In this document: positions 39,901 through 50,175 of the stretch, piece by piece
Position numbering within the stretch: position 1 is the first letter of the stretch
Layout of the letters: each line of letters begins with the position of its first letter
Made by a program: the position numbers and the translations under genes
Assembly (NCBI GenBank): GCA_027563935.2
Contig: CM050447.1
Span: 85,545,461-85,609,460 of the forward strand
Reading direction: 5' to 3'
Length of the DNA: 64,000 bases
DNA from: Costus lasius
Lineage: Eukaryota; Streptophyta; Magnoliopsida; Zingiberales; Costaceae
Notes under the pieces: model-generated
What the model was told of the DNA's origin: nothing
The model's input: only the letters and a program-made list of their open reading frames with translations
Databases searched by the model: none

Positions 39901-40867
39901 CAGCAACCCGTGCCCCGTTTCCAACGCGTAGGTCCACCTCATGCTGTCCCACCTGCCTTCTTCTCTTGAGTTCCTGCACATTTGAACAAATGTGAACTCC
40001 ACATGCAGTGTCCAACACCCATGATACAGAAGAAGAATACATGACCTCAGTCACGAATATACCTGAGCCAGAAGCAAAGCTTCCCCTCTTATCTCCTTGG
40101 AGCGCTTTACAGTCCTTTTTCCAGTGACCCAGCTGGCCACAGTGGAAACACCTGTATTCCTTAGACCGCTTCACCTTCTGCTTCAGAGCCTTGCTGTAAT
40201 TCTTGACCGGGGCCTTGCCCTTCTTCCCCTTCTTCTTGTTCCTGGAAGGAACCATCAAGACAGAGGTTGAAGGCTTACCCTTCAGAGTTTCCTCAGTGGT
40301 CAAGAGCATATTCAGCAGCTCTGCCGGAGTACAATCGATTTTGTTCATATTAAAATTAATAATGAACGCGTCGAATGATGGCGGGAGAGACTGCAGAATA
40401 ATGTCCACAGCAAGCTCCTGGTTGATGGTATGCCCCAGTTTCTCTAGAGCCTCCTTGTGCCCAATCATCTTGAGCACGTGAGCTCCCACTGGGCTCCCTT
40501 CAGCCAGTTTGCTCTGAAAGAAGAGCTTCGTCAAATTATAGCGTTCAGTCCTCGCCTGTGCAGCATACAACATCTTGAGGTTTGTAATCATGTCTCTAGC
40601 CGACATGTCCTCATGCTGACGCTGCAGCGGTGGCGTCATAGACGCTAACATCAGGCAAGCGACATCAATGCTATCATTGACGTGCTTTTCATAGGCTTCC
40701 CGAACCGCCCTTGCGGCGTTCGGAGCGGGCTGCGGCGGTATCGCCGTCTCGAGGACATACAGTTTCCTCTCTGCCTTAAGAACGATCTTAAGGTGTCCAA
40801 ACCAGTCAGAGAAGTTCGGCCCAGCAAACTTCTCTCTTTCCAGTAGGGATCGCACATTGAAGTTCAT
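36986..40867 (-). CDS. Intact Copia gag-pol polyprotein, 1293 aa (C4)
   Basis: Single frame, no gag-pol shift. Approximate residues: gag 1-235; CCHC knuckle 240-253; protease site LDTACG near 285 (aspartic protease, DTA variant of DT/SG); integrase zinc region with WHSRLGH and CKAC 419-453; integrase core D near 480 (HSDVCGP), D near 544 (RSDRGGEY), E near 580 (SERRNRT); arginine-rich linker near 745-757; reverse transcriptase 800-1050 with YVDD at 967-970; RNase H from about 1135, with acidic residues near 1140 (GYTDAS), 1181 (TEAEY) and 1219 (FCDN). Domain order protease-integrase-RT-RNase H defines Copia. The start (MNFNVRSLL) matches the other copies except Asn2 for Ser2. The frame, made only of family-conserved motifs, suggests a functional source of enzymes. 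Lineage within Copia was not resolved. Confidence 0.95.
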   Translation of the reverse strand: MNFNVRSLLEREKFAGPNFSDWFGHLKIVLKAERKLYVLETAIPPQPAPNAARAVREAYEKHVNDSIDVACLMLASMTPPLQRQHEDMSARDMITNLKMLYAAQARTERYNLTKLFFQSKLAEGSPVGAHVLKMIGHKEALEKLGHTINQELAVDIILQSLPPSFDAFIINFNMNKIDCTPAELLNMLLTTEETLKGKPSTSVLMVPSRNKKKGKKGKAPVKNYSKALKQKVKRSKEYRCFHCGQLGHWKKDCKALQGDKRGSFASGSGIFVTEVMYSSSVSWVLDTACGVHICSNVQELKRRRQVGQHEVDLRVGNGARVAAVAVGDYFITLPSGIVLELNSCYFVPSITKNIISIPALVRKGFSFECNISKCVLSYDNIVYATGSINNGLFMLDMESSIQNVDIKKAKYADDSTLLWHSRLGHINKKRIKRLHDHGLLGSFSYKEIDTCKACLMGKMTKSPFPNKGQRASGLLDLIHSDVCGPFSKHARGGYQYFITFTDDFSRYGYVYLMRHKSESFDKFKEFKNEVQNQLGRNIKALRSDRGGEYLSHAFTDYLKECGIISQLTPPGTPQWNGVSERRNRTLLDLVRSMMSQATLPYSFWGFALETAAKVLNRVPSKAVSKAPYELWYGKQPSLTFIRIWGCEAYVKKLASGKLESRSDKCIFVGYPKETKGYYFFDPNENKVFVARTAIFLEKEFLLQEASGREIKLDENPEEGQSDQAQLDEPEPVEQVIEQPEAQTSREPRRSGRIRRQPERYDGVYIIDNDEPLTYADAVSGPESARWLEAMRAEMDSMSDNQVWDLVDPPPGVIPIGCKWIFKKKIDMDGNVVTYKGRLVAKGFKQIYGIDYDETFSPVAMFKSIRILFAIAAYYDYEIWQMDVKTAFLNGNLDEDVYMTQPEGFTNPADRHKICKLKKSIYGLKQASRSWNIRFDESVTEFGFIKNEDDPCVYKRFSGSVITFLVLYVDDILIIGNDIPEMHAVKAWLRKCFQMKDLGEAAYVLGVKIYRDRSKRLLGLCQSTYIDKVLERFHLENSKRGYLPVRHGLNLSKSQCPQTQTEKDEMNNTPYASAIGSIMYAMLCTRPDVAYGLSVTSRYQSNPGMAHWIAVKNILKYLRRTKDMFLIYGGQEELSIEGYTDASFQSDQDDFRSQSGYVFSLNGGAVVWKSFKQSTVADSTTEAEYVAASEASKEAVWIRKFVRELGVVPSCADPLVIFCDNTGAIAQAKELRSHQKSKHIQRRFQLIREIIDRGEIKVCKVHTDDNLADPLTKPLAQQKHEKHCNNMGLRFLNH

Positions 40868-42721
40868 GGTGTTCGTTGCTGCAGGTATCTACAACAATGC
40901 AAGAACAGCAAGGTCAGTATCAATGTATAAGAATCAATCAGGACTTAAGAAAGATTCTTTTTCTCACTATTTTATCAGGCGTGAAAAATCCAGCAAAACA
41001 GCCCGAAAGAGTATAACTCTTTTAGTGAGATGGGATCCAGATTTCATACTTGGTCTCCGCGTCCCGCTCAGGCGAGATAAGATGCACAGAGAGTACAAGC
41101 ACTAGTTTCTGGTAGGCAGTCCCTGCCGATCGCCAACCCGTGCGATTCCCCTTCATCTGGGCAGTCCAGCAGACTGTGCCAACTGAGTTGGTACAACACA
41201 ATCTCTGACCCCACAGATGGCTGCCTCCATGTGCTACCATATGCGCCACATATGTAGCCTACACGGTCAAGCTGACCCGACCTACTCCCTGGACCACCAT
41301 GTGCTATGCTGAGCAACGAGAAGGGATAAATCCCTGCTCTGTAACACACAGGTGTAATCCCGCACCGTCTGAAGATAGATGGACGTGCCCACTGAGTGGG
41401 TACAACACGGCTCCAACGATAATCAGAACAGTGAGGTTTCGCGTCAGAAGGCTTACGAGCTTGATATTTAATCGTTGGATTTTAACGGTCTTTTATCTTC
41501 TTGCCTATCATGCAATTCCTATGGTGATAGCAGAAGATAAATTTACTCATGCAATTCTAATATATAGCAATAAAAGAAAGCATGTGTCTTTTGTGGTAAA
41601 AGCCCATAGCCCTAGTGAGACCTTAACCCAACTTAAGTCTACACTTGCTCTTTATGGGTCTTTAGCTGCTCATCTGGCCCAAACCTGGGCCCAAGCGCCA
41701 ACTGCAGCTCTGGTGCGCCCACCAGGAATTTGCGCCTGGTCCTAGGGTCGAACCCTAGACCTCCCACCTGGTCCAGCCACTGCTGCATGCGCTTCTGCCA
41801 AGTGTGCATAGTGCTCTTGTCTAATTAAATTACAAATTTAACTATCTAGACAAGAGTGACACGCAGGTCACTTTCACATTATAAATTAATTAAAATTGTG
41901 ATACGCAGATCACATAAAGAAAATTAATTTACAACATATAATCCAGGCACGCAGGCCCCAGCACAGCACACATTAAAAACGGGCAGCCCACATAAGACTA
42001 AATAAACAAGCAGATGCAACAACCATCATGTGATCCAGTCAGGAAAAATAAATTTTTAAAAAAACCCCTTGGGATCGATTTTTTTTTTTTTTTTAATTTT
42101 TCCTTATTTGCCCCACAACCTTACAATGGTCCATTACTAGGGATCCACTCATCCAACCTAGTCAGATCCACTGCCCTAGCATGCACCAAGTCCTAACTGA
42201 CTTGAGTCGACCAAAAGGTCAACCATGCATGCACCAAGGCTGAACGACCACACTGAGGTCTGGCAAGCGGGCGTGACCCCGGGCCTAACTCAGGTGCGTT
42301 CATCAGTTGTCTCAATCAGACATCGCTACACACCTGTCTGCAGTCGACCTATAGCCACCACAGGCATGCGCCAAGGTGCTAACTGGTCGACCCATTCAGG
42401 CTGTCAGATAGTCTGATCAGACATGTTTGGATCTAACCTAGGGGGTGACTTCAACCCTAATAACCCATCTAAGGGTTTAATGTAGGAGCATTAGATCTAA
42501 GGTGAAACGCGCATGTGATCAAGGTTTTAGAAAAACTTACAAAAACATGCGCCAACAACAACATGCGCAATGGAGAAAATAACATCTATACAAATCATGA
42601 ATTTTCGCCAACTTAGATAATCGCATGTAACCTATAGATCTATTATAATGCGCATACATGGATCATATGACATATCATGGCAATCATAAACAAGCATGAA
42701 ACATCAGGCTCTGATACCAAT
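40868..42721 (-). other. C4 untranslated leader
   Basis: About 1.85 kb. Near 41700-41765 the plus strand shows ctggtgcgcccaccag, a hairpin, followed by ctagggtcgaaccctag, a 5-bp stem with a 7-base loop exactly like a tRNA T-arm. A run of T at about 42080-42095 is a length-variable tract. No ORF is credible. Confidence 0.75.
42707..42719 (-). other. C4 primer-binding site (initiator Met-tRNA)
   Basis: TGGTATCAGAGCC on the minus strand, two bases from the LTR; perfect 13-base match to the plant Copia primer site. Confidence 0.92.
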
Positions 42722-44407
42722 TGAAAGTACCCCTTAAACTAAGGGGGGTCCCCTTCTAGGGGGAGCGAAAACCCTAGGCAGTGGCGCATAAAATTTTTGG
42801 GCAGCGGATTAGGGTTTCAAGAATCGGTTCATGTGATATGATCAACCAAATGGAAACGATTGCATGTAAGAGATAAAACTCATACCATAGCCATTTCGAA
42901 TGGCGCCTAGGAAGCAAAGATCAAAGCAGATCTTCTCCAGAGGTGACGCACACAGTTGATGTCGCCTACTCCTCTTTGCGATCCTTGTGCTAGCAAGATC
43001 CAAAGAAGTCTTTGATCGAAAATGAGAAAGGGATGAAGAGATCTTTTCTTTGCCGATTTCTCCTCCAAATCCAAGGCGTCGTCACCCACGGAAAAAAACT
43101 AGAGGAATGCGTTCAAGTGGCGAGAATAGAGAGAGCACTCTCTTTCGAACGTGAGTGTCTCCAAGTGGAGATCATGGTTGCTAAAAATAGCACCACTAAC
43201 CGCCCAACATGTTCACGCCAAGTGAACTTGTCGCCAATGCTTGAACCATTTTGGTTTAATTTAATTTTGGTTCAATTACCAAATAAACCAAACGACATGG
43301 CCTAGATCATATTAAAACCCTAAGGTTCCAGATCTAGCCGTTGATCTCTATGATGCTCCTGATCTGACCGATCTAGCATCTCTTCTCTCGATCGAAGCTT
43401 ACCGATCTCAAGCCCTAATCAATCAAACATGATCAGACCAGATCTCACTCACAATCAGAGATTAAATCCCTTTAAACTGAACCCGAAACAATTCAGTCCA
43501 CACGATCTGACTTAAGTAAGCCATATCATCAATTGTGCGACCCTGAGGGTTTCCTTAAAACATCGGTAACGATAATTTACATTATCACAACCAGTGAGGG
43601 GTATCTAGCAACACATCACTGTCTCCCGATATCAAGGAAAGAGTCTTCCAAGACTTCACCCAAAAACAGCACAAGTGTGAATCAATTCACAAAGCATACA
43701 TGTTTCCTTTGCCACTGGATGTTCTTATTGGACAAGCCTGTCAAGCTCGTAACTCCAATATGATGAGCATGATTAGAATAGATGAGCACTGTCACCTGGG
43801 TATGGCCATACACTCTCTCAATCATCTCATCCAGGGGGCCCCTTTAGAACATCACACTCCTTAAACAAGGAGACGGCAATCCTATGTCTATCACTAGTGC
43901 TCTAACCTGATTCAAGCTCACCATCCAAGATAGTCTATAATCATTATGTTTCAAATGATATTGAACTACCTCAAAACAATGACAATCATCATTTAGAAAA
44001 CACAAGTGATCTCAAGTCAGAGGAAATGTGCCACTTGTCTTAATCAAGGAATATTCACATTGTGACAAACAATTGAACATCCTAGTAGGGTCTGTCCAGT
44101 ACATCCCATGTACCCATGAGTCTACATCTTATTCCATGCTCGAAGCATCCTATAAGATTAGAACACATATTAGTCTTAACCATATCGAGGCTGTCTCATG
44201 TTTACCAAGATATATCGACTAAGGACATAATAGCATGTCAGCCCAGCTGAACAGCTTTGAGACATTATTCAGAAGAACATATATTGCAGCAGACAATGTA
44301 GCTAACTGAATAACAACCATGCCTTTATAAACACATAGAGTTTATTACATGATACTTGTTACATTCCCATAGGCCTCAAACATTAGCCTTAAGGGCATAC
44401 CCCAACA
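42722..44407 (-). repeat. 5' LTR of C4
   Basis: 1686 bp; carries the promoter for C4 transcription, reading left. The terminal block ccccttaaactaagggg followed by tccccttctaggggg can form hairpins. Confidence 0.95.
43181..43190 (-). promoter_or_regulatory. Possible TATA element of C4 5' LTR
   Basis: The minus strand reads ctatttttag about 460 bp before the LTR end. The same ctaaaaatag on the plus strand recurs in the C2 (near 11667) and C6 (near 62846) LTRs, reversed in C5 (near 53735), and in altered form in C1. The related solo LTR has tatttatag at the corresponding place. Assignment rests on conservation and position only. Confidence 0.35.
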
Positions 44408-44412
44408 GCTTT
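44408..44412. repeat. Target-site duplication of C4, right (gcttt)
   Basis: Matches 35275-35279. Confidence 0.93.
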
Positions 44413-46219
44413 AATACAGTCTTACGTCTCTCCGTAATTGGGAGACCAAAATGACTGTCATTGGGCATGTCATAAGTCACGTAGAGACATGGATGACCAA
44501 TAGTAGGATTTTCCCCTTCCTTCAGAGGAAGCATGATATCCACCTCGGGGCGCCCCACCTTATTGGTGCATGACAGGAAAGTGTGGCCACACTTGTTGAG
44601 TCATGACCAATGCATTGGATAATAAACTTGAGACTAATCCAATGGCAGGATATCAGCTTAGGCAAAGGGATTTGTAATGCAATGGGAATCCTCGTTGCTT
44701 GTTAGGAGTTGTTGCCATAATGACTTGAGTCCTATGACATGGGTAGTAGTGATGTGTTGCTAGATACCCCTCACTATTTATGATGTTTATATCATTGCCA
44801 TCGTCATATGGATCCTACGGGGTCACACGCAATAGACTCTTGACGTTGCTTTAATCAGAAGACTTAGGATCAAGTTATTGGATAACTTGGATCCATTTGG
44901 AAGATTTCATCAGCGCCAATGGGCCTGATGAGTTGGAAGAAAGTTATTGGAGCCAAACTTCATTTTTGGCAGGTTGACCCGAAATTGACCTAGATTGGTC
45001 ACATTTGGATTAGGGTTACATTGGATTAGATCCAATGGCTTAATCAACCCATGCCATGAAGTTTGGGCTAGCTCATTATCCAATGAGGCCCAATAATTAG
45101 TTGTCATGAAGAGGAATTGGCTTAAAAGGGTATAATGGGGAGAAATCTCACCCCATTGGCGCCTAGGGGCATAATGGGGTGAGGGAGGCACCTTTGCTTC
45201 ATTATGGAAGTAAAGGGCGCCTAGCCCTTCTTCCTTGGATGGAATACTTGCCTCTAAGGCAAGTCTTGGGGCTGATATGGCTTGAGGACTCTTTTGGAAA
45301 GAGCTTGGGCGCATATGAGAAGTAGGAAGATGTTTATGGTAAAGTCTTGGAGACTTTCCTGAACCCTACATGCACCCAAACCCTTACCCTAGCCGAATTC
45401 TTCATGTTGCGCCTAGCCACTTAGCCTTTGATGGTAAGAATGCATTTGAGGCATGTCTTGGGCTGATATAGTGCTTGGACTTTTATGGAAAGGTTGAATG
45501 AAGTTTATGGAAAAAGTCTTGGAGACTTTCCTTACTTCAATACACCTCATCCTAGCCATACACTTGGCATGATCCTAGCCCTTGCCCAAACCGCCTCTTG
45601 TCCTATTTATAGGACCCCTTACCACCCCTTCCAATGTTCGACTTCTAGGAGGCGTGAACATACATAGAGAGGTGTGAGCAAGGGCAAAGGGTGATAACAA
45701 CAAAGGCTTGGCGCAACCTTCTTCCAAGTGGCCGAAAGACATCCTTTCTTCTTCTCCTCTTCTTGGCACAAAGAGAAATTGGGCTTGGTGGCTTCTCCTT
45801 CTATTGTCGCAAGCCCTCTCCCTCTCATTGCCATTAGCGCATCTTGCTTGAAGGTGGCGCAAGCAAAGAAGAAGAGGGAAGTTCTTGGCGACATCTTCCC
45901 TATTCCTTCCTTGGCGCAACTTCTCTTGAAGGTGGCGCAAGTGGAGTGAAGGCTTGATTCTCTTCCCGAGGCTAGCACCGAGAGTGGAAGGGAGCAACGA
46001 TCAAGGAGTCGACGTGTGGATACTTGTAGAGGGCGAACACTTGGGCGCCTTCAACATGGCTTCGACATCTAGACAAGCAAAAGAGGTACATCTCTAACAC
46101 ATCCTTGTGTCTTCTCTCTCGCATGGATCCTTGGGACCGGAATATGTTTCGGGTGTAATGCTTCTTCCGCTGCGTCCTGGGACTGCAAAATTTTAAATTA
46201 CACCCGGCATTCCCTAACA

Positions 46220-46224
46220 AAATC
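46220..46224. repeat. Target-site duplication of nested solo LTR, right (aaatc)
   Basis: Matches 34850-34854. Confidence 0.88.
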
Positions 46225-46407
46225 AACTATGTAGATTGATTGGTTCATCTAATTAGTCTCACATGTTGAACTTTATGTAAAAAAAAATTATTGGATCCTA
46301 ATAAGCTGAATCCTCAAACTTGCTTCTATAGATTTGTATATGCCTTCTACCAGTTTACATTATCTATATTTAGTTTATCAATCTAGCAACTTTGGTGTAT
46401 ACAATTT

Positions 46408-46800
46408 ATACATGTTGACATCTTTAGATGTGATTACTGATTATCGTGTTGTCATTCATAGATATGTTTAGATTATTATCCAGACATCTTAGATGTGTTC
46501 ATAGATTATCATGTTCACAGCCTTAGAGTTGTTTACTCATTATTGTGTTGACATCCTAAGTTATGTTTATTGATTATCATGTTGGCATCCTTAGATGTGT
46601 TTTCCAATTATCATGTTGGCATCTTTGGATGTGTTCAAAGGTTATTATTTTGCATCCTTTGATGTGTTTTCAGTTTATATGTTTTGCATCCCTTTAATTG
46701 TGTACAATTTAATGGTTTGGCATCTTTTGATGTGTATATAGTTTAACAAATGTGGCGTAATTTGATGTGTTTATAGATATTCTTGTTATATCCTAGTTGC
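46408..46800 (+). repeat. Degenerate tandem repeat, about 34-bp units
   Basis: About eleven units on the theme gattatcatgttggcatc followed by cttagatgtgtt, drifting along the array (ttgacatcctaagttatg, ttggcatctttggatgtg, tttgcatcctttgatgtg). It lies inside the gypsy LTR. Confidence 0.75.
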
Positions 46801-47534
46801 ATATGTTATTAGTATGATAGTGATACTTGCTCTTATACTAGTAATATCTTACTTGTACAATACTTTGATTGGGCACACAGATATCCACATAGTGGACAGG
46901 ACCAGATCCCTAGTTTATTATAGCAAGCATTTTAAGACGTGTACACATGGTGGTGCACATGATCATCTCAAAGTGTGTGTGGGGGCACCACTCTATATTA
47001 CGAGCAGAGTGACAACTCCAAGAGCCCACGGATTGGGATGATGACCAAATGGATTATATTAGTGCTCTCATATCCATATACATGTATAGTTTGACATCTT
47101 TGTAGTTGCTATCTTCATCAAACTGCAGATACATGTAGCTTTGTTGTATTTCATATTTATATATCACTCTTTGTATTTCTTTTAGTTGGTCTTCCCTCCT
47201 TCGGTTTTAGGCGACTACCCTTCCACTAGAAGAGGCTTACTCAACATTGTTGTTGATATTTGTTGACTTACAGATTCTAGTTCAGACTAAGGAAATTAGC
47301 TCAAGGACAAGAGGATTTTTTTTTAACTTCAAGATAAATGTTGAACATGTAAGTGAATTCATTGATATATTTGTGAAAATTTGTATTGGTGTAAAAGCTC
47401 AAATTTAAACACTTATGCTAAATTATTTTAAATTTAATGGTATCATGTTATAGAGAAACATGTTTTATAATATTTGGACTTAAGATAGCATGTATAGTTG
47501 TTATATCTTGGTTTGGTTTTATTAGGGGGTAACA

Positions 47535-49499
47535 AAAATGGTATCCGAGGAGTAGTTTAAGGCTTAGGGTAACCTAAACATAAACTTAAGTTCTTGGTTG
47601 AACTTCTGAGGCATGTAGGACATAACTCTAAATTCTAATGATTAGGATTTTTATCTCAAAGTTAGCCTAAGCCATGGCCGTTGGTCTATGATTTGGATGC
47701 ATATGGTATGTAATGATGAACCTTATGGTTGAGGCTTAAAGTCTAAGATTTAGGATGCATGGTTGATAGAATAAAGTCAAAGCTTAAAGCCTAATGTCTA
47801 AGGACTAAGATCTTTGGCTAAGACTTAGGGATACACTTAAGACCACGGTATAAAATGAGCTTGACTATGATTATGATAAATAAGTCATACTTTTGATATT
47901 AGGACATGACATGAACATGTTAATTGAACATAGACAAAGAACAAGTCTTAGATTATCAATGTCATCTATTGTTCACCAAATCACATAGATTAAGTCATGT
48001 GGAATTGATGTCTAATTAAAGTAACAATTTTATGATTGTTGATATTAGTTAGCCTACGCTTGAGTGCGGAATGACACTTGGTAGTCATTTGAAAGGAAAA
48101 ACAAGAATTGATGAGGCTAGTGATTTGGTGCTAGTCTAAATTAAGTGTAATATAGTCCAAGCAGTTTAGGACATTATGATCTTATGATCATATATAGTTT
48201 ACACATTTAGTTTGATTACCAATTCTGACATTTTTGTGATCCTACAGTCAGTCCACTTCATGCTAGTGATTTGGTGATCATATCTATTCATGATTCTATT
48301 TATGTTGGCACTTAAATTCTTGATTGCATTGTTTGGATTATAATTGTACCGCTATGACTATCTTTACCAGGATATAGGGATTGTGCTTGATTTGGATCAT
48401 ATGATTATTAGTGAATTTATTGGTGGTCTTATGATCACACAGTTATGCTAGTGGACTAATGGTCACTCCAACTAGCTCACATACCAGTCTCACAAGTACC
48501 AAAGTTATCCCTTATCCATTAAGATACCTTGATTGGGGACAAACTTATTAGACTGAGTAAAATCAATCTTCAAGGATACTATTATATTATTCTACACATC
48601 AATGTAGGTTAAGTAATCGACGTATTGACAATGTCTTAATTATTCAAAAGGATAAATGTACATGCAACATATTAGAAAGGCTGTAGTTGGGTATACCATA
48701 AATATTGACCAGGAAAGTGAGTGATCAAGATTGGATTTATCCCTCCTATATAATGGGATTGTTGGCATCTTAGTTCCCTTGATCAAGTGTAACAAAAATA
48801 TATGACCATGCTCAAATGAATTGGCATATTGATTGTATTTGTTGTATTAGTCTACTTGGGTATTAAGAAACATAATGACTGAACTGTAAGAGTGTGACAT
48901 GTTCTATGGCTTATGTTCATTCGAGATACCAAGGACATAGTGGCTAAAATATACGATAACTTTATCACATAATGGTGGTATCAAATCTCAACATTATTAT
49001 TGCAAAGGTAGCAATGATGTGTTGCTAAAAGGTGTGTATGTGCCCTTGCATGAGAGATTTGATTTTCATAAAGAATGTTTTTTATCAACTAATTGGCTTC
49101 TCCTTTGCAAGGATCCTTGGCGGCAAATAAATTTATTCTCTTGATTTTTTGTTATGCTACTCTATACCAATTTCTCAACAATTACTAGGACTCACCTTAG
49201 TTTTTTATTCTCTCTTCCTAAAAAGATCGTGGCATAAGGATTAACATGTTTCTTTCAATTGAACATCTTCTAAAAAATTCTATAATAAGCACCACTATGC
49301 ACCATTGCATGATGTATCTAAGATCCCTCTTCCAATACCACTATGTTTCTCATATGAATGCATATTGAAATGGGCCTTATCTTCATGAGGGATCAAATGT
49401 TAAACGAATAACCATTGCCTCTCAATTTATTATGCATTTTGACCTATGCCACATGAAAAAGAAAACTTTTAATTTTTTTAAAAAATCGAACTATTAAGA
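47535..49499. other. Non-coding internal start of a gypsy element, then unassigned DNA
   Basis: After the LTR and primer site come repeated variants of 'aagcttaaagcctaatgtctaag', typical of non-coding leader. No gag, pol or other domain follows, so the element is truncated or heavily decayed. Where it ends cannot be determined. Confidence 0.5.
47539..47550 (+). other. Gypsy primer-binding site (Met-tRNA type)
   Basis: tggtatccgagg, five bases after the LTR end; differs from TGGTATCAGAGC at two positions. Tekay/Del elements use a Met-tRNA primer. Confidence 0.65.
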
Positions 49500-49780
49500 A
49501 ATATTTTCAATGATTTTTTCAAATAATATGCACTTATTTTTGCAACCCTGAAAAATTTAAATACCATTATTTGTTATAAAGCCCACAAACTTAAGGAAAT
49601 ATATACTATCTCTAATATTACAATAATTGAATAATTAACCAGATGATGTATATCGTATAAGGCAAGGAGCATACAAGGAGTTGAACCTTTTCACTACAAT
49701 AAACAAGCAACTAAAGAACTCGAGTCTCCAAATCTTTAACTATATGGTTGAAATCCTCATTCCATTTGGCATTTAGGTTG
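49500..49780 (+). repeat. Dispersed repeat, copy 2
   Basis: Same sequence as 17700-17985 with scattered substitutions, same orientation. Similarity breaks at the end where 'ggttgtgtttagtaggaagg' begins. Confidence 0.75.
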
Positions 49781-50175
49781 TGTTTAGTAGGAAGGAAAGC
49801 AGGAGGGAATGGAAGGAAAGTTGGAAGGAAAGCTCTTTTGACGTGTTTAGTACGAAGGATAGAAACTAGGGGAGGTAAAATGGGAGGAAAGTTAGAAGGA
49901 AAATAGGGTTATTTGCTTTCTGCCCAAAGCTGGATCTTACACTTTATCAACGTATTTTCACCCTCTCTTTCCTTATCACCCTCTCCTGCCTCTCACCTCT
50001 TGTCGTCATTTCTTCATTGCCCAAATCAGCGATGATCCTCCCTCAATCGCACCTGCTGCGAAGAAGCGCCGAGGAGTGGGCATCGGCATCAGCGCGGCAG
50101 AACACCATGAGTTGGTGGCAGCGCGGTAGGCAAGGAGGGTCTATAGTTTGGACTGCGTGTTCGACCTCATCCCAC
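49781..50175. other. Purine-rich then GC-rich DNA, possible MITE end
   Basis: It starts ggttgtgtttagtaggaagg and repeats a variant (gacgtgtttagtacgaagg) about 60 bp on; such motifs are common at ends of plant MITEs, but I found no matching inverted end. The following GC-rich stretch (50030-50175) has no recognisable product. Confidence 0.3.

Larger units (their letters stand above)
35280..44407 (-). mobile_element. Intact Ty1/copia element C4 (9128 bp), apparently autonomous
   Basis: Two 1686-bp LTRs, target duplication gcttt, Met-tRNA primer site, polypurine tract and one uninterrupted gag-pol frame. I found only two differences between the LTRs (aacagatgag against aatagatgag, gctaattgaa against gctaactgaa), about 0.1 percent. 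Insertion is therefore very recent, in line with the unbroken ORF. Its position inside a solo LTR inside a gypsy LTR makes it the youngest of the three layers. Confidence 0.95.
34855..46219 (+). mobile_element. Solo Copia-type LTR, split by element C4
   Basis: It opens TGTTGGTGTATATGCCCTG and closes CCGGCATTCCCTAACA, flanked by aaatc on both sides. With C4 removed it is about 2.23 kb (34855-35279 plus 44413-46219). The opening resembles that of the C family (TGTTGGGGTATGCCC) and the block 'gtgatgtgttgctagatacccctcact' is shared, so it is a related family. There is no internal region, primer site or tract, so it is a solo LTR, normally a product of LTR-LTR recombination. A TATA-like tatttatag is at 45604-45612. 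Confidence 0.85.
34440..47534 (+). mobile_element. Tekay/Del-like gypsy 5' LTR, split by a nested insertion
   Basis: The left part, 34440-34854, opens TGTCATGTCCAAAACTTTGG. The right part, 46225-47534, closes ttattagggggtaaca and is followed by a Met-tRNA primer site. Between them lies a solo LTR with a perfect target duplication, so the parts were once joined; together they make about 1.7 kb. The right part carries tccctcc...ggcgactaccctt...agaggcttactc, which also occurs reversed in the Tekay-like solo LTR at 58773-60977. The 34-bp degenerate repeats at 46408-46800 lie within it. Confidence 0.7.

Noticed and set aside
45575..45997. Minus- and plus-strand ORFs of 119-140 codons
   Set aside because: They lie inside the solo Copia-type LTR downstream of its TATA-like element and have no domain; LTR shadows.
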